Positions 17,783 to 25,883 of a stretch of 64,000 nucleotides of DNA are shown piece by piece (position 1 is the stretch's first letter; each line of letters begins with the position of its first letter). Below the pieces are notes generated by a model. It was not told the origin of the DNA, did no database searches, and was given only the letters and a program-made list of their open reading frames with translations. A program made the translations under genes and the position numbers. The stretch is from an uncultured Vibrio sp. (GTDB lineage Bacteria > Pseudomonadota > Gammaproteobacteria > Enterobacterales > Vibrionaceae): NCBI GenBank assembly GCA_947504195.1, contig CANNGN010000003.1, forward strand, positions 62,001 through 126,000, read 5' to 3'.

Positions 17783-18505
17783 TTAGACCTCTCCCCCTAA
17801 GTATGCAGCCTTGATTCGGTCGTCATGAATCAACTCTTTTGACGCACCCTCTAACACAACCTTACCTGTAGAAAGTGCATATGTTCGGTTTGAGATAGAC
17901 ATAGCCATACGGCTATTTTGCTCCACCAACAACACACTTACATTCTGATCTCTTGAAATAGAAACAATAGAACGAGCGATGTCCTGCACAAGCTTTGGCG
18001 CAATCCCTAGGCTAGGCTCATCGAGTAAAAGTACCTTAGGATCAGCCATCAAAGCTCGTCCAATCACCATCATTTGCTGTTCACCACCAGACAATGTACT
18101 GGCTTGCTGCGAATACCGTTCACGTAGTCTAGGGAAACGTTCTAGCACACTATCGAGAGTACGAGCGATTCCGGCTTTATCGGTACGTGTGAACGCCCCC
18201 ATCAACAAGTTGTCCTTAACAGACATATAGGGGAAAACACGACGCCCTTCAGGAACCATTGCAATACCTCGCTTAACAATCTCAGCAGCCGGAGTGCCAT
18301 CAAGTCGCTCTCCGTTATACTGGATTGACCCTGATTTAATTTGATTAAGCCCTGTAATCGCACGCAAAATCGATGATTTTCCAGCGCCATTCGCACCAAT
18401 TAAGGCCACGGTTTCCCCTTCATTGAGCGATATAGAAACACCTTTTAACGCATACACATGTTCATAGTAGAGCTCAACATTTTCAAACTTTAGAATTTCG
18501 TTCAT
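17783..18505 (-). CDS. Branched-chain-type ABC transporter ATPase LivF-like
   Basis: Second ATPase of a Liv/Urt-type importer, 240 residues. Walker A GANGAGKS is at 37-44, the LSGGEQQMMVIGRALM signature is near 138-153, and Walker B VLLLDEPSLG follows. The length and GxGIAPKLV region match LivF rather than LivG. It starts 3 bases after livG. Clustered with allantoin genes, so the substrate is probably a ureide or related nitrogen compound rather than leucine. This is inferred from context. Confidence 0.92.
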   Translation of the reverse strand: MNEILKFENVELYYEHVYALKGVSISLNEGETVALIGANGAGKSSILRAITGLNQIKSGSIQYNGERLDGTPAAEIVKRGIAMVPEGRRVFPYMSVKDNLLMGAFTRTDKAGIARTLDSVLERFPRLRERYSQQASTLSGGEQQMMVIGRALMADPKVLLLDEPSLGIAPKLVQDIARSIVSISRDQNVSVLLVEQNSRMAMSISNRTYALSTGKVVLEGASKELIHDDRIKAAYLGGEV

Positions 18506-18508
18506 CTA

Positions 18509-19291
18509 TCAGATCCCCACTGCAGCATCTTCAGAACCCAGATAAGCTTCGATAACCTTCGGATTATTTTGAATTTCCAATGGTGTTCCTTCGGCAATTT
18601 TTTCCCCGAAGTTAATCACGACAACACGATTTGAAATCTTCATCACAGCAGGCATATCATGTTCGACTAAAAGCACGGTGACCCCACGCTCATCTCTAAG
18701 CCTCTGAACAAGCTCAACCATGCGCATCGTCTCATCGTGATTCATCCCAGCAAACGGTTCATCCAATAACAGCACCGCGGGATCGGTTGCCAAGCCAATG
18801 GCCATTCCCAACACTCGTAAATGCCCTTGCGGTAAATTCAAGGCAAGTTCATTCGCGATAGATTCGATACCAAGAAACTCAATAAGTTGATCTGCTGACT
18901 CTCCGAACTTTTTCTCATCGGATTTTGCAAGCTTGGTTCCAAAGAAAAAGCCAAGCAATGAAGCGTTAGAACGCAAGTGGTGAGAAACAATAATATTTTC
19001 CCGAACAGTCATTGAACGAAAGATCGTCGTTTCCTGAAACGTTCGAACAATCCCCCGACGAGCCACAATATGTGGTGCCATATTGCTAACCCGCTCTCCT
19101 CGCAAAAACACTTCCCCACTACTGGTTTTTAGAAATGAAGAAATAAGCTTGAATAGAGTCGACTTTCCTGCACCATTAGGGCCAATAACAGATAGGATTT
19201 CTCCCTTATTAACCTGAAAACTCACGTCATTTACAGCAGTAAGTCCACCAAAATGCTTGGTGACTCCACGGATCTCAAGTAGTGGTAACAT
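18509..19291 (-). CDS. Branched-chain-type ABC transporter ATPase LivG-like
   Basis: First ATPase of the importer, 260 residues. Walker A GPNGAGKS is at 37-44. The LivG-type signature NLPQGHLRVLGMAIGLATDP replaces the usual LSGGQ and is followed by VLLLDEPFAGMN. Its ATG overlaps the stop of livM by one base (TAATG), which shows tight coupling. Confidence 0.92.
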   Translation of the reverse strand: MLPLLEIRGVTKHFGGLTAVNDVSFQVNKGEILSVIGPNGAGKSTLFKLISSFLKTSSGEVFLRGERVSNMAPHIVARRGIVRTFQETTIFRSMTVRENIIVSHHLRSNASLLGFFFGTKLAKSDEKKFGESADQLIEFLGIESIANELALNLPQGHLRVLGMAIGLATDPAVLLLDEPFAGMNHDETMRMVELVQRLRDERGVTVLLVEHDMPAVMKISNRVVVINFGEKIAEGTPLEIQNNPKVIEAYLGSEDAAVGI

Positions 19292-20259
19292 TAGCGCTTC
19301 TCCTTACGTTCCAGCAGGCTTAATACTCCATTTGGCAACACCAGCATCAGTAAAATAAGCAAGCTTGAATAGATAAGCATTTGATACTCACCTGTTGTAA
19401 ACAACAGGTCCCAACCGAAGTAAAGCATGAGTGTTCCCAACATCGGACCGAAGACATATCCAAGCCCACCGAGAAAACAGTTAAGCATGAAATTAATGCT
19501 GTCTGCTATTTGGAATGATGAAGGATAAACAGATTGGGTAATTGCAACAAAGCTAGCCCCAGCAATACCACCAAAAAAAGACGATATAGAGTAAGTTAAC
19601 ACTCTCAAATAAGTGATGTTTACGCCGATTGATGATGCTAATTCTTCGTTTTGTTGAAGTGACCGACAAAGATGACCTAGTCGAGAATGAACAATACGCC
19701 AAAGCACCAAATATGCGAACACCATCATGGTCACAGCCATGATATAAAATGAAATTTTGGGGTTTTCAAATGTACTAAAATCTGGAATAAGTGTTAGACC
19801 AAATACTGTAAGTGCCTCGGGTAACGGAATCGAGGTGATTCCTTTTGCTCCTTGGGTAATAGGAAGGGCCAATGCCGTTAATCGCATCACTTCTGTCAAT
19901 ACCAAAGTAACCATCGCAAAATAGACACCACGTAAACGTAAAATCGGTAAACCAATAAATACCGAAAGTACCGCACAGAATAGACCCGCTATCGGTAGTG
20001 TTACCCAAAAATTCAATCCCGCTTGCGTTATTAAAATGGCAGAGACATAACCGCCAGCCAATGAGTACGCTCCTTGACCTATATTAATGCGTCCAATATA
20101 GAAGGTAAGCCAGACGCCCGCTGAAGATATGGAAAGAAGTGCCACCGATGTAAGCGTATAATAGAAATCGGTACGTCCAGTAGCGGTAATAATCAGTGGA
20201 ACAACCAAATATATCGCAGCAAGAAAAATACACAGCCGTGTTAACATTGTTTTATTCAT
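19291..20259 (-). CDS. Branched-chain-type ABC transporter permease LivM-like
   Basis: Inner-membrane permease of 322 residues with 8-10 hydrophobic segments. The LivM motifs NIGQGAYSLAGGYVSAIL (about 55-73) and the C-terminal FGPMLGTLMLYFGWDLLF region are present. It begins 4 bases after livH. Confidence 0.92.
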   Translation of the reverse strand: MNKTMLTRLCIFLAAIYLVVPLIITATGRTDFYYTLTSVALLSISSAGVWLTFYIGRINIGQGAYSLAGGYVSAILITQAGLNFWVTLPIAGLFCAVLSVFIGLPILRLRGVYFAMVTLVLTEVMRLTALALPITQGAKGITSIPLPEALTVFGLTLIPDFSTFENPKISFYIMAVTMMVFAYLVLWRIVHSRLGHLCRSLQQNEELASSIGVNITYLRVLTYSISSFFGGIAGASFVAITQSVYPSSFQIADSINFMLNCFLGGLGYVFGPMLGTLMLYFGWDLLFTTGEYQMLIYSSLLILLMLVLPNGVLSLLERKEKR

Positions 20260-20263
20260 TTAA

Positions 20264-21133
20264 TTAACCCCATGGTTTGCCCATAAGTCCATGCGGACGT
20301 ATGACTAAGAAAACCATCAAAGAAGCAAATATAACGAGGTAAGTAACATCACCGTATTCAGACAGTACGGATAGGCCAACGCTTTCCATCATGCCAAGAA
20401 TAAAGCCACCAACAATTGCACCAGGAATAACGCCTGCGCCACCAATCATGATCATAATGAAAGCTTTCGTGGACGCTGGACCTCCCATCCCTAGGTTGAT
20501 GCCTGTGATACTTACGAGCAATCCACCAACCAAACCAGCAAGCATTGCCCCTAAAGCAAAGCCTATCATTTGATATCGATCGACATCGACACCCATTAGC
20601 GTCGCTGCAACTTTATCTTGAGCTAGCGCTCGCATAGCACGACCAGTTTTTGAGTAATGCATAATAAAAATAAAACTAATGATCATAGCAATCGCCAAAA
20701 GGCCAATTACTATGCGGTCATAGGGTATAATGATTCGAAAATCCCAGTTAAAGACACCATCGATAATTTTAGGTATGCCGCGCTGCTTCTCACCAAAAAT
20801 AAGCAGAATAATGGAATCGAGAAAAAAACCAATACCTGCTGCGAGCAACATGGTGCTCTCTTCTCGTTTTGATTTTTTGATAACAGGTCGGAAAAGAAAA
20901 CGCTCAATCAAAGCACCAACAACAGCTAAGATAAATGCCGAGAGTATCAAGCCTATAATAAACGGAAGTTCAAACTGAGAGACGGCAGTGTAGGTGACAA
21001 ATCCGCCCAAAACATACATCTGGCCATGGGCAAAGTTAAGCACATTCATTAACGAAAAGATGAGTGTTAACCCCAAGGCTATTAATGCATATTGCGCCCC
21101 CAAGTAAAGGCCATTAACAATGATCTGTTCCAT
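20264..21133 (-). CDS. Branched-chain-type ABC transporter permease LivH-like
   Basis: Inner-membrane permease of 289 residues from the chosen ATG at 21133. A second in-frame ATG two codons upstream (21139) directly abuts the AAGGA ribosome site and so is a poor start, while 21133 has 6-base spacing. LivH motifs are MNVLNFAHGQMYVLGGFVTY (about 29-48) and the GAMLAGLVGGLLVS region. It is preceded by an intrinsic terminator that separates it from the binding-protein gene. Confidence 0.92.
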   Translation of the reverse strand: MEQIIVNGLYLGAQYALIALGLTLIFSLMNVLNFAHGQMYVLGGFVTYTAVSQFELPFIIGLILSAFILAVVGALIERFLFRPVIKKSKREESTMLLAAGIGFFLDSIILLIFGEKQRGIPKIIDGVFNWDFRIIIPYDRIVIGLLAIAMIISFIFIMHYSKTGRAMRALAQDKVAATLMGVDVDRYQMIGFALGAMLAGLVGGLLVSITGINLGMGGPASTKAFIMIMIGGAGVIPGAIVGGFILGMMESVGLSVLSEYGDVTYLVIFASLMVFLVIRPHGLMGKPWG

Positions 21134-21146
21134 ACACATTCCTTTG

Positions 21147-21178
21147 TAAAAAAAGCAGTGGCACTAAGTCGTGCCACT
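21147..21178 (-). terminator. Intrinsic terminator/attenuator between binding-protein and permease genes
   Basis: Perfect 8-bp stem AGTGGCAC / GTGCCACT with a 6-base loop. On the minus strand it is followed by GCTTTTTTTA, a full rho-independent terminator, inside the liv-type operon. It should reduce transcription of the membrane components relative to the periplasmic binding protein. Confidence 0.85.
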
Positions 21179-21202
21179 TAGTTGGAATCAAATCGAAATT
21201 GA

Positions 21203-22390
21203 CTAATCAACTTGCGCAACGAATAAGGTTGTAAACTCACCATCTTTGTAGGTGTTTACAACCAAAGGTACTGATACCTGTCTTTTCTGACCAAATGAAC
21301 TCGTCCCAACATATTTCAATTTAGCGTCACCCACCATATATGGATTTGGTGCTTCAAACGTGTCCATTGTTTCTTGAAATTCAGTTACATCCATAACCGC
21401 AGATGGGTTTGCTTTTAATGTTTCTAAAATATACTCAAGTGCGTATACCTTAGTATTAGATTCGTCATTGTATTCACCAAACTTAGCGGTATAACGCTCA
21501 ACAAATTCACGCATATTGTCCGACGCTAGTTCTGGTGTCGATGCCCCACCAACTGAGATAAATCCGTTGGCTAAATCACCGGCACCTTCTTTGAGAACAT
21601 TTGCATCCTGAGCTGTTTCAGTTGAAATGAGACCTTGATAACCTAATTCACGAGCCGAACGAATTAGCTGCGGGGCATTTGCTGGAGAGACGCCAGATAG
21701 AACCATCAAGTCAGGCTGAGATTTGATGACGGGTAATAGAACGGGGGTAAAGTCAGTGGTATCAACTTGATAAGTAACATTACTGGAAACTACTTTAAGA
21801 CCAAGTTTTTCAGCGGCTTTAATACCACTATCGCGTTGACTCAATGGATCTGATTCATTAGCGGCTACAAATGCAACATTCTTGATACCACTATTTTGAA
21901 TTAAATAAGAATAGATAGCTGGGCCGGATTGATAGTTTGCCACCATACCTAATACCGCGTTAGAAGCAGGTGCAGTATATAAAGATTTAGGAAACGCGTA
22001 AGGAAAATACATAATACCTTTTTGCTCTGCAACGGGTCGTACCGCCGCAGCGCCATCATCAACATTTGGACCGACAACATAGTGAATGCCTTCCTGTGCC
22101 ATTTTTTCCATGCCTGCGATGGCTCGTTTAGGATCTTTTTGGTCATCAAACGCAACAATTTCAATATCATAAGTGGTTTCACCAATAGTGACACCACCAA
22201 TTTCATTGATCCAATCAGCGCGAGTCTCCATTGAACGTTGATTGGAAATACCCCACGAGGCAGCAGGTCCAGAAGTCACCCCAACAAAACCAATTTTAAG
22301 TACTGGATTTGCAGCAAAAGTGGCGGTTGTCATTGCGATACTCATAGCACCGGCTAATAAACCTACTTTAAAAAAATTACGTTTTTTCAT
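21203..22390 (-). CDS. Periplasmic substrate-binding protein, Liv/urea-amide type
   Basis: Type I periplasmic binding protein of 395 residues. The signal peptide is residues 1-26 (MKKRNFFKVGLLAGAMSIAM..., cleavage near TFAANPV). The family start VLKIGFVGVTSGPAASWGIS is present. First gene of the minus-strand operon SBP-livH-livM-livG-livF-racemase-allantoinase, divergent from a GntR regulator. It gives the importer its specificity. Allantoin or a related ureide is inferred from the neighbours. Confidence 0.92.
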   Translation of the reverse strand: MKKRNFFKVGLLAGAMSIAMTTATFAANPVLKIGFVGVTSGPAASWGISNQRSMETRADWINEIGGVTIGETTYDIEIVAFDDQKDPKRAIAGMEKMAQEGIHYVVGPNVDDGAAAVRPVAEQKGIMYFPYAFPKSLYTAPASNAVLGMVANYQSGPAIYSYLIQNSGIKNVAFVAANESDPLSQRDSGIKAAEKLGLKVVSSNVTYQVDTTDFTPVLLPVIKSQPDLMVLSGVSPANAPQLIRSARELGYQGLISTETAQDANVLKEGAGDLANGFISVGGASTPELASDNMREFVERYTAKFGEYNDESNTKVYALEYILETLKANPSAVMDVTEFQETMDTFEAPNPYMVGDAKLKYVGTSSFGQKRQVSVPLVVNTYKDGEFTTLFVAQVD

Positions 22391-22714
22391 GTACAGAACT
22401 CCTTTGTTGTACTTATACCAGTTACTAATCTCCGACTAGCATTTCCATACTTCAAACTGGCACTCATTATATTGATAACAATAAGTCGTTAAATTGTTAA
22501 CAATCCTCGTTAACAATATGCAATAGACATACCAAACAATTTAAAATTTAAAAGCCCATATTATAATAAATAAATTCAATTACTTACCTGTCAACTCAAT
22601 ACATGAAGTTCATAAGAAGTTGTTTCAATAGTAAAAATATCGTTTCCATTCTCCCCATTTCTGCGCATACTGATCTAAAATAAAGCAGCATTAAAAGATT
22701 AGGAATCATTCAAC
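22391..22714. other. Divergent promoter region of the ureide transporter and GntR regulator
   Basis: AT-rich 324-base gap without a gene. It holds the promoters of both genes and the triple operator repeat described separately. Confidence 0.7.
22474..22517. promoter_or_regulatory. Triple operator repeat for the GntR regulator
   Basis: Three direct copies, GATAACAAT (22474-22482), GTTAACAAT (22496-22504) and GTTAACAAT (22509-22517). The middle one is part of a perfect 12-bp palindrome ATTGTTAACAAT (22493-22504). FCD-type GntR regulators typically bind TTGTNNACAA-like palindromes, which matches. It lies about 85 bases before the transporter gene start and about 200 before the regulator. Confidence 0.65.
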
Positions 22715-23401
22715 ATGAATAAAACACGTGCCGCTGACTCTGTAGAAGAAGAAGCTATCGTTGAACAAATTTATCAAGCTATCATTGACCAACGTTTAAC
22801 CCCTGGAACTAAACTTTCGGAATCTGATTTAGGTAAGGCCTTTAACGTAAGTCGCATGAGAGCTCGCAGAGCTATATTTATGCTCGCAGACAGGGGACTT
22901 ATTAATCGATTACCTAACAAAGGCGCTTTTATTGCTCGTCCTAGTGCCAAGCAAGCACGGGATATTTTCGATATGAGATTAGTAGTCGAACCACCAATAG
23001 CGCGTCTTGCAGCAGAAAGAACCAAAGCTAAAGATTACAAACTACTCGACAAGCATTTAAAGAAAGAATCAGCCGCGCGGTCTAGTCACAATCGGCGCGA
23101 ATCGATACGACTCTCCGGTCAGTTTCATACTCTTCTTGCAGAGTTAGTTGACAATGATGTAATGGTACAGGTCGTTAAAGATCTAGTGACACAATCATCA
23201 CTTATTATTGGTATTTTCGACTCTACCGGTGCCAGCGCATGTCGAGACGAAGAACATGCTGAATTAGTTGAAGCAATACGCGCTTCTGATGGTGATCTTG
23301 CCCACGACCTAATGCAAAGTCATATCCGTCATATAAGTGAAAATGTTGATCTAGAAAGTTGCCCTACAGAAACTCTCGACATTGTTAGCTTATTTTCATA
23401 A
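22715..23401 (+). CDS. GntR-family regulator (FCD subfamily)
   Basis: Regulator of 228 residues: winged helix-turn-helix at about 10-75 (SESDLGKAFNVSRMRARRAI, LINRLPNKGAFIARPS) and an all-helical FCD effector domain at about 88-215. It is divergent from the ureide-transporter operon. Its stop codon region overlaps the end of the convergent allantoate-amidohydrolase gene by 6 bases. It is positioned like the GntR regulator HpxS of Klebsiella purine clusters and probably controls one or both flanking operons. Confidence 0.92.
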   Translation: MNKTRAADSVEEEAIVEQIYQAIIDQRLTPGTKLSESDLGKAFNVSRMRARRAIFMLADRGLINRLPNKGAFIARPSAKQARDIFDMRLVVEPPIARLAAERTKAKDYKLLDKHLKKESAARSSHNRRESIRLSGQFHTLLAELVDNDVMVQVVKDLVTQSSLIIGIFDSTGASACRDEEHAELVEAIRASDGDLAHDLMQSHIRHISENVDLESCPTETLDIVSLFS

Positions 23402-24631
23402 ACAATCATATTTAAAACCACGTACCATCTCGATAAAACAACTCAGTGCAACTTGCACATCTGACGTTGTTACCTGTTCTCGTGGATTATGACTAATACC
23501 TTTTTCACAACGGACGAAAAGCATGCCGACATTAGTTAGATTGGCGACAGCCATAGCGTCATGGCCAGCGCCGCTTGAAAGAAAGAGCGCAGAGTCGCCA
23601 GTGATCGTTTCTACCGCACTGGCCCACTTTTTCTGCAAATCTTCGTCACATGAAACAGCGGATGCCTGATAGATATTCTCGCTTGTAAAGCCTAGATTCC
23701 GCTGATGGGCAATCTGCTCAATTTTATCTAAAAGTCCAACCGTGCACGCTTCAAGTTTAGATTGTGACGAACTGCGAATATCAATAGTGAAGTTCACTTC
23801 ACCTGGTATTACATTTACGGCGCTAGGAAGCACTTCACACTTCCCGACGGTAGCAACGATATCGTGTTGCTTTGCATACTCTTCGATGCTGTTAATCATT
23901 TCGGCAACACCGCAAAGCGCATCTTGCCTCAGACCAATAGGCACTGTACCCGCATGGCCAGCCACCCCCTTAACCTGACATTGAAAACGCTTTGCTCCTG
24001 CAATACCCGTGACTACTCCCACGGCAAGGTTTGCCGCTTCTAATACTGGGCCTTGTTCGATATGAACTTCAAGATAGGCTTGGATATCATCGGCCACTCT
24101 CGCATCATGGCCAGCCTTATTCGGCTCAAGTCCAAAATCACGCATTGCTTGTGACATTGTCACACCATTCGCATCGTGAATGTTCAACCACTCTGTTTGA
24201 AAGCAACCAGCAATTGCACTGGAACCTATGAGCGTGGTATTAAAACGCGTGCCTTCTTCATCAGCGAAAGCCACCACGTCAATATGAAAAGGAAAGGTTT
24301 CCTCCGACAACACGGCCAGTGTTTCAATCCCTAAGATAACACCCAAATTACCATCATATTTCCCAGCGTTGGTCACTGTGTCACTGTGAGACCCGAGGAT
24401 CAAAGTTGGCTCTGTGGGGTTGGGTGATACTTTGCGTCCCCACTGGTTTCCTACACTGTCTTCCCATGTTTCTAATCCGGCTTGTCGCATCCAAGTGGCT
24501 ATCTGGTCATGTGCCGCGCGATGTTCTGGGGTGAGATACGCACGGGTTAACTCTGTTGGGCTTTCACTGAAAGAAGCTAAGGTATCTGCCTGCTCCATCA
24601 ACCGCACCGCTCGACTTTCCATTGTCATCAT
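23396..24631 (-). CDS. hpxK: Allantoate amidohydrolase / Zn-dependent hydantoinase-carbamoylase family
   Basis: Metal-dependent M20-type amidohydrolase of 411 residues. Metal ligands are visible as H82 in LGSHSDT, D93 in KYDGNLGV and E125/E126 in ADEEGTRF. A dimerisation/lid domain follows at about 200-320. The ATG at 24631 is chosen because AAGGAG stands 5 bases upstream; a longer frame reaching 24682 would overlap the preceding gene. In this context the reaction is allantoate to ureidoglycine plus ammonia and CO2. Other family members (carbamoylases) cannot be excluded by sequence alone, but the neighbouring aminotransferase makes allantoate by far the best fit. Confidence 0.88.
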   Translation of the reverse strand: MMTMESRAVRLMEQADTLASFSESPTELTRAYLTPEHRAAHDQIATWMRQAGLETWEDSVGNQWGRKVSPNPTEPTLILGSHSDTVTNAGKYDGNLGVILGIETLAVLSEETFPFHIDVVAFADEEGTRFNTTLIGSSAIAGCFQTEWLNIHDANGVTMSQAMRDFGLEPNKAGHDARVADDIQAYLEVHIEQGPVLEAANLAVGVVTGIAGAKRFQCQVKGVAGHAGTVPIGLRQDALCGVAEMINSIEEYAKQHDIVATVGKCEVLPSAVNVIPGEVNFTIDIRSSSQSKLEACTVGLLDKIEQIAHQRNLGFTSENIYQASAVSCDEDLQKKWASAVETITGDSALFLSSGAGHDAMAVANLTNVGMLFVRCEKGISHNPREQVTTSDVQVALSCFIEMVRGFKYDCL

Positions 24632-24650
24632 AAGCACTCCTTTGTCGATA

Positions 24651-25883
24651 TTAACAGTACAGCTCCATCGCCGCGGCAACACCTTGGCCTTGAGAGATGC
24701 TCGCTTTATGTTTAATCAAAATGGCTTCTAGAGCGGCTAAGGTTGTTAACACGCACTCTTGTCTCGCGTTGTAACCCATTGTTCCAATTCGCCAAATCTT
24801 GCCATGTAACGGGCCGAAAGACGTCCCAATCTCGATGCCAAAGCGATGCAGTAATTCCAAACGTACCGCATCACCATCAACGTTATCAGGAATATACACA
24901 CCAACTACATTGTTCATCTTGTAGCTTTGATTACCGAATAACGCTAACCCCATCGCTTGAAGACCTGCCGCCATGGCATCTCCGGCTTGTCTATGACGAG
25001 CAATGACATTATCTGCACCTTCTTCAAGAAACAATCGTGCACATTCGCGAGCGGCATAAAGCATGCTCGTTGCTTCTGTATGGTGATTTAATCGCTCTGG
25101 GCCCCAATAATCCATGATCATCGCCAAATCAAAATAGTTTGACTGAATCATCGCATCTTCACCCTGCGTATGATGATCGGCACGAATACCTGCTTCAATG
25201 TGTTTACGGCGATTAATCACCTCCGCGCATTGCTCACTTAACGTAACTGGCGCAGAGCCTGATGGGCCTCCGAGGCACTTTTGCAGCCCAGCAGAAACGG
25301 CGTCCAAGTGATACTCATCAATTTTTAGTTCATTCCCTGCGATAGAAGCAGTCGCGTCGCAATAAAATAGAACCCCATGACGAGCACAAATTTCACCCAT
25401 TTCTTTCAGCGGTTGATTCATTGTCGTAGACGTATCACCTTGAACGGTCGCAAGTAATTTAGGTTGAAACGATTTAATCGCAGTTTCCACTTTCTCTGGT
25501 GGGCACACTTCGCCCCATTCAATATCGATGGTCTTTACGATCGCACCAACTCGCTGCGCAATTTCACACAACAAGTGACCGAAACGACCAATCACAGGGA
25601 TCAGAACCTTATCTCCCGGCTGCAATATCGATACTAAGACCGCTTCGATACCCGATCGCGCAGTACCATCGACCAAAAATGTTTGCTGGTTTTTCGTCTC
25701 AAATACGTCACGATAGAGCGACTGTACTTGATTCATGTACCCAGTCATCACGGGATCGTATTGACCAATTAACGATTGAGAGAGTGCTTGATGAACACGC
25801 GGATACGCATTGATTGGCCCCGGTCCCATAAGGATACGTTGCGGTGGGTTTAGGGTTTCAAATAGATTGGTTTTATTGCTCAT
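24651..25883 (-). CDS. hpxJ: (S)-Ureidoglycine--glyoxylate aminotransferase (PucG/HpxJ-like)
   Basis: Class V pyridoxal-phosphate aminotransferase of 410 residues that converts ureidoglycine plus glyoxylate to oxalurate plus glycine. The family start NPPQRILMGPGPINAYPRV (11-29) and the Schiff-base lysine K202 in LQKCLGGPSGSAP are present. QTFLVDGTARSGIEA (about 67-81) corresponds to the ureidoglycine-specific region of PucG. The ATG at 25883 has GGAGA 6 bases upstream and is preferred over a TTG at 25895. It overlaps the upstream Ntn-hydrolase gene by 11 bases, and the allantoate amidohydrolase gene follows after 19 bases. Confidence 0.9.
   Translation of the reverse strand: MSNKTNLFETLNPPQRILMGPGPINAYPRVHQALSQSLIGQYDPVMTGYMNQVQSLYRDVFETKNQQTFLVDGTARSGIEAVLVSILQPGDKVLIPVIGRFGHLLCEIAQRVGAIVKTIDIEWGEVCPPEKVETAIKSFQPKLLATVQGDTSTTMNQPLKEMGEICARHGVLFYCDATASIAGNELKIDEYHLDAVSAGLQKCLGGPSGSAPVTLSEQCAEVINRRKHIEAGIRADHHTQGEDAMIQSNYFDLAMIMDYWGPERLNHHTEATSMLYAARECARLFLEEGADNVIARHRQAGDAMAAGLQAMGLALFGNQSYKMNNVVGVYIPDNVDGDAVRLELLHRFGIEIGTSFGPLHGKIWRIGTMGYNARQECVLTTLAALEAILIKHKASISQGQGVAAAMELYC

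Noticed and set aside
24632..24682. 17-codon N-terminal extension of the allantoate amidohydrolase
   Set aside because: The extension overlaps the end of the aminotransferase gene, and AAGGAG is correctly spaced for the internal ATG at 24631.
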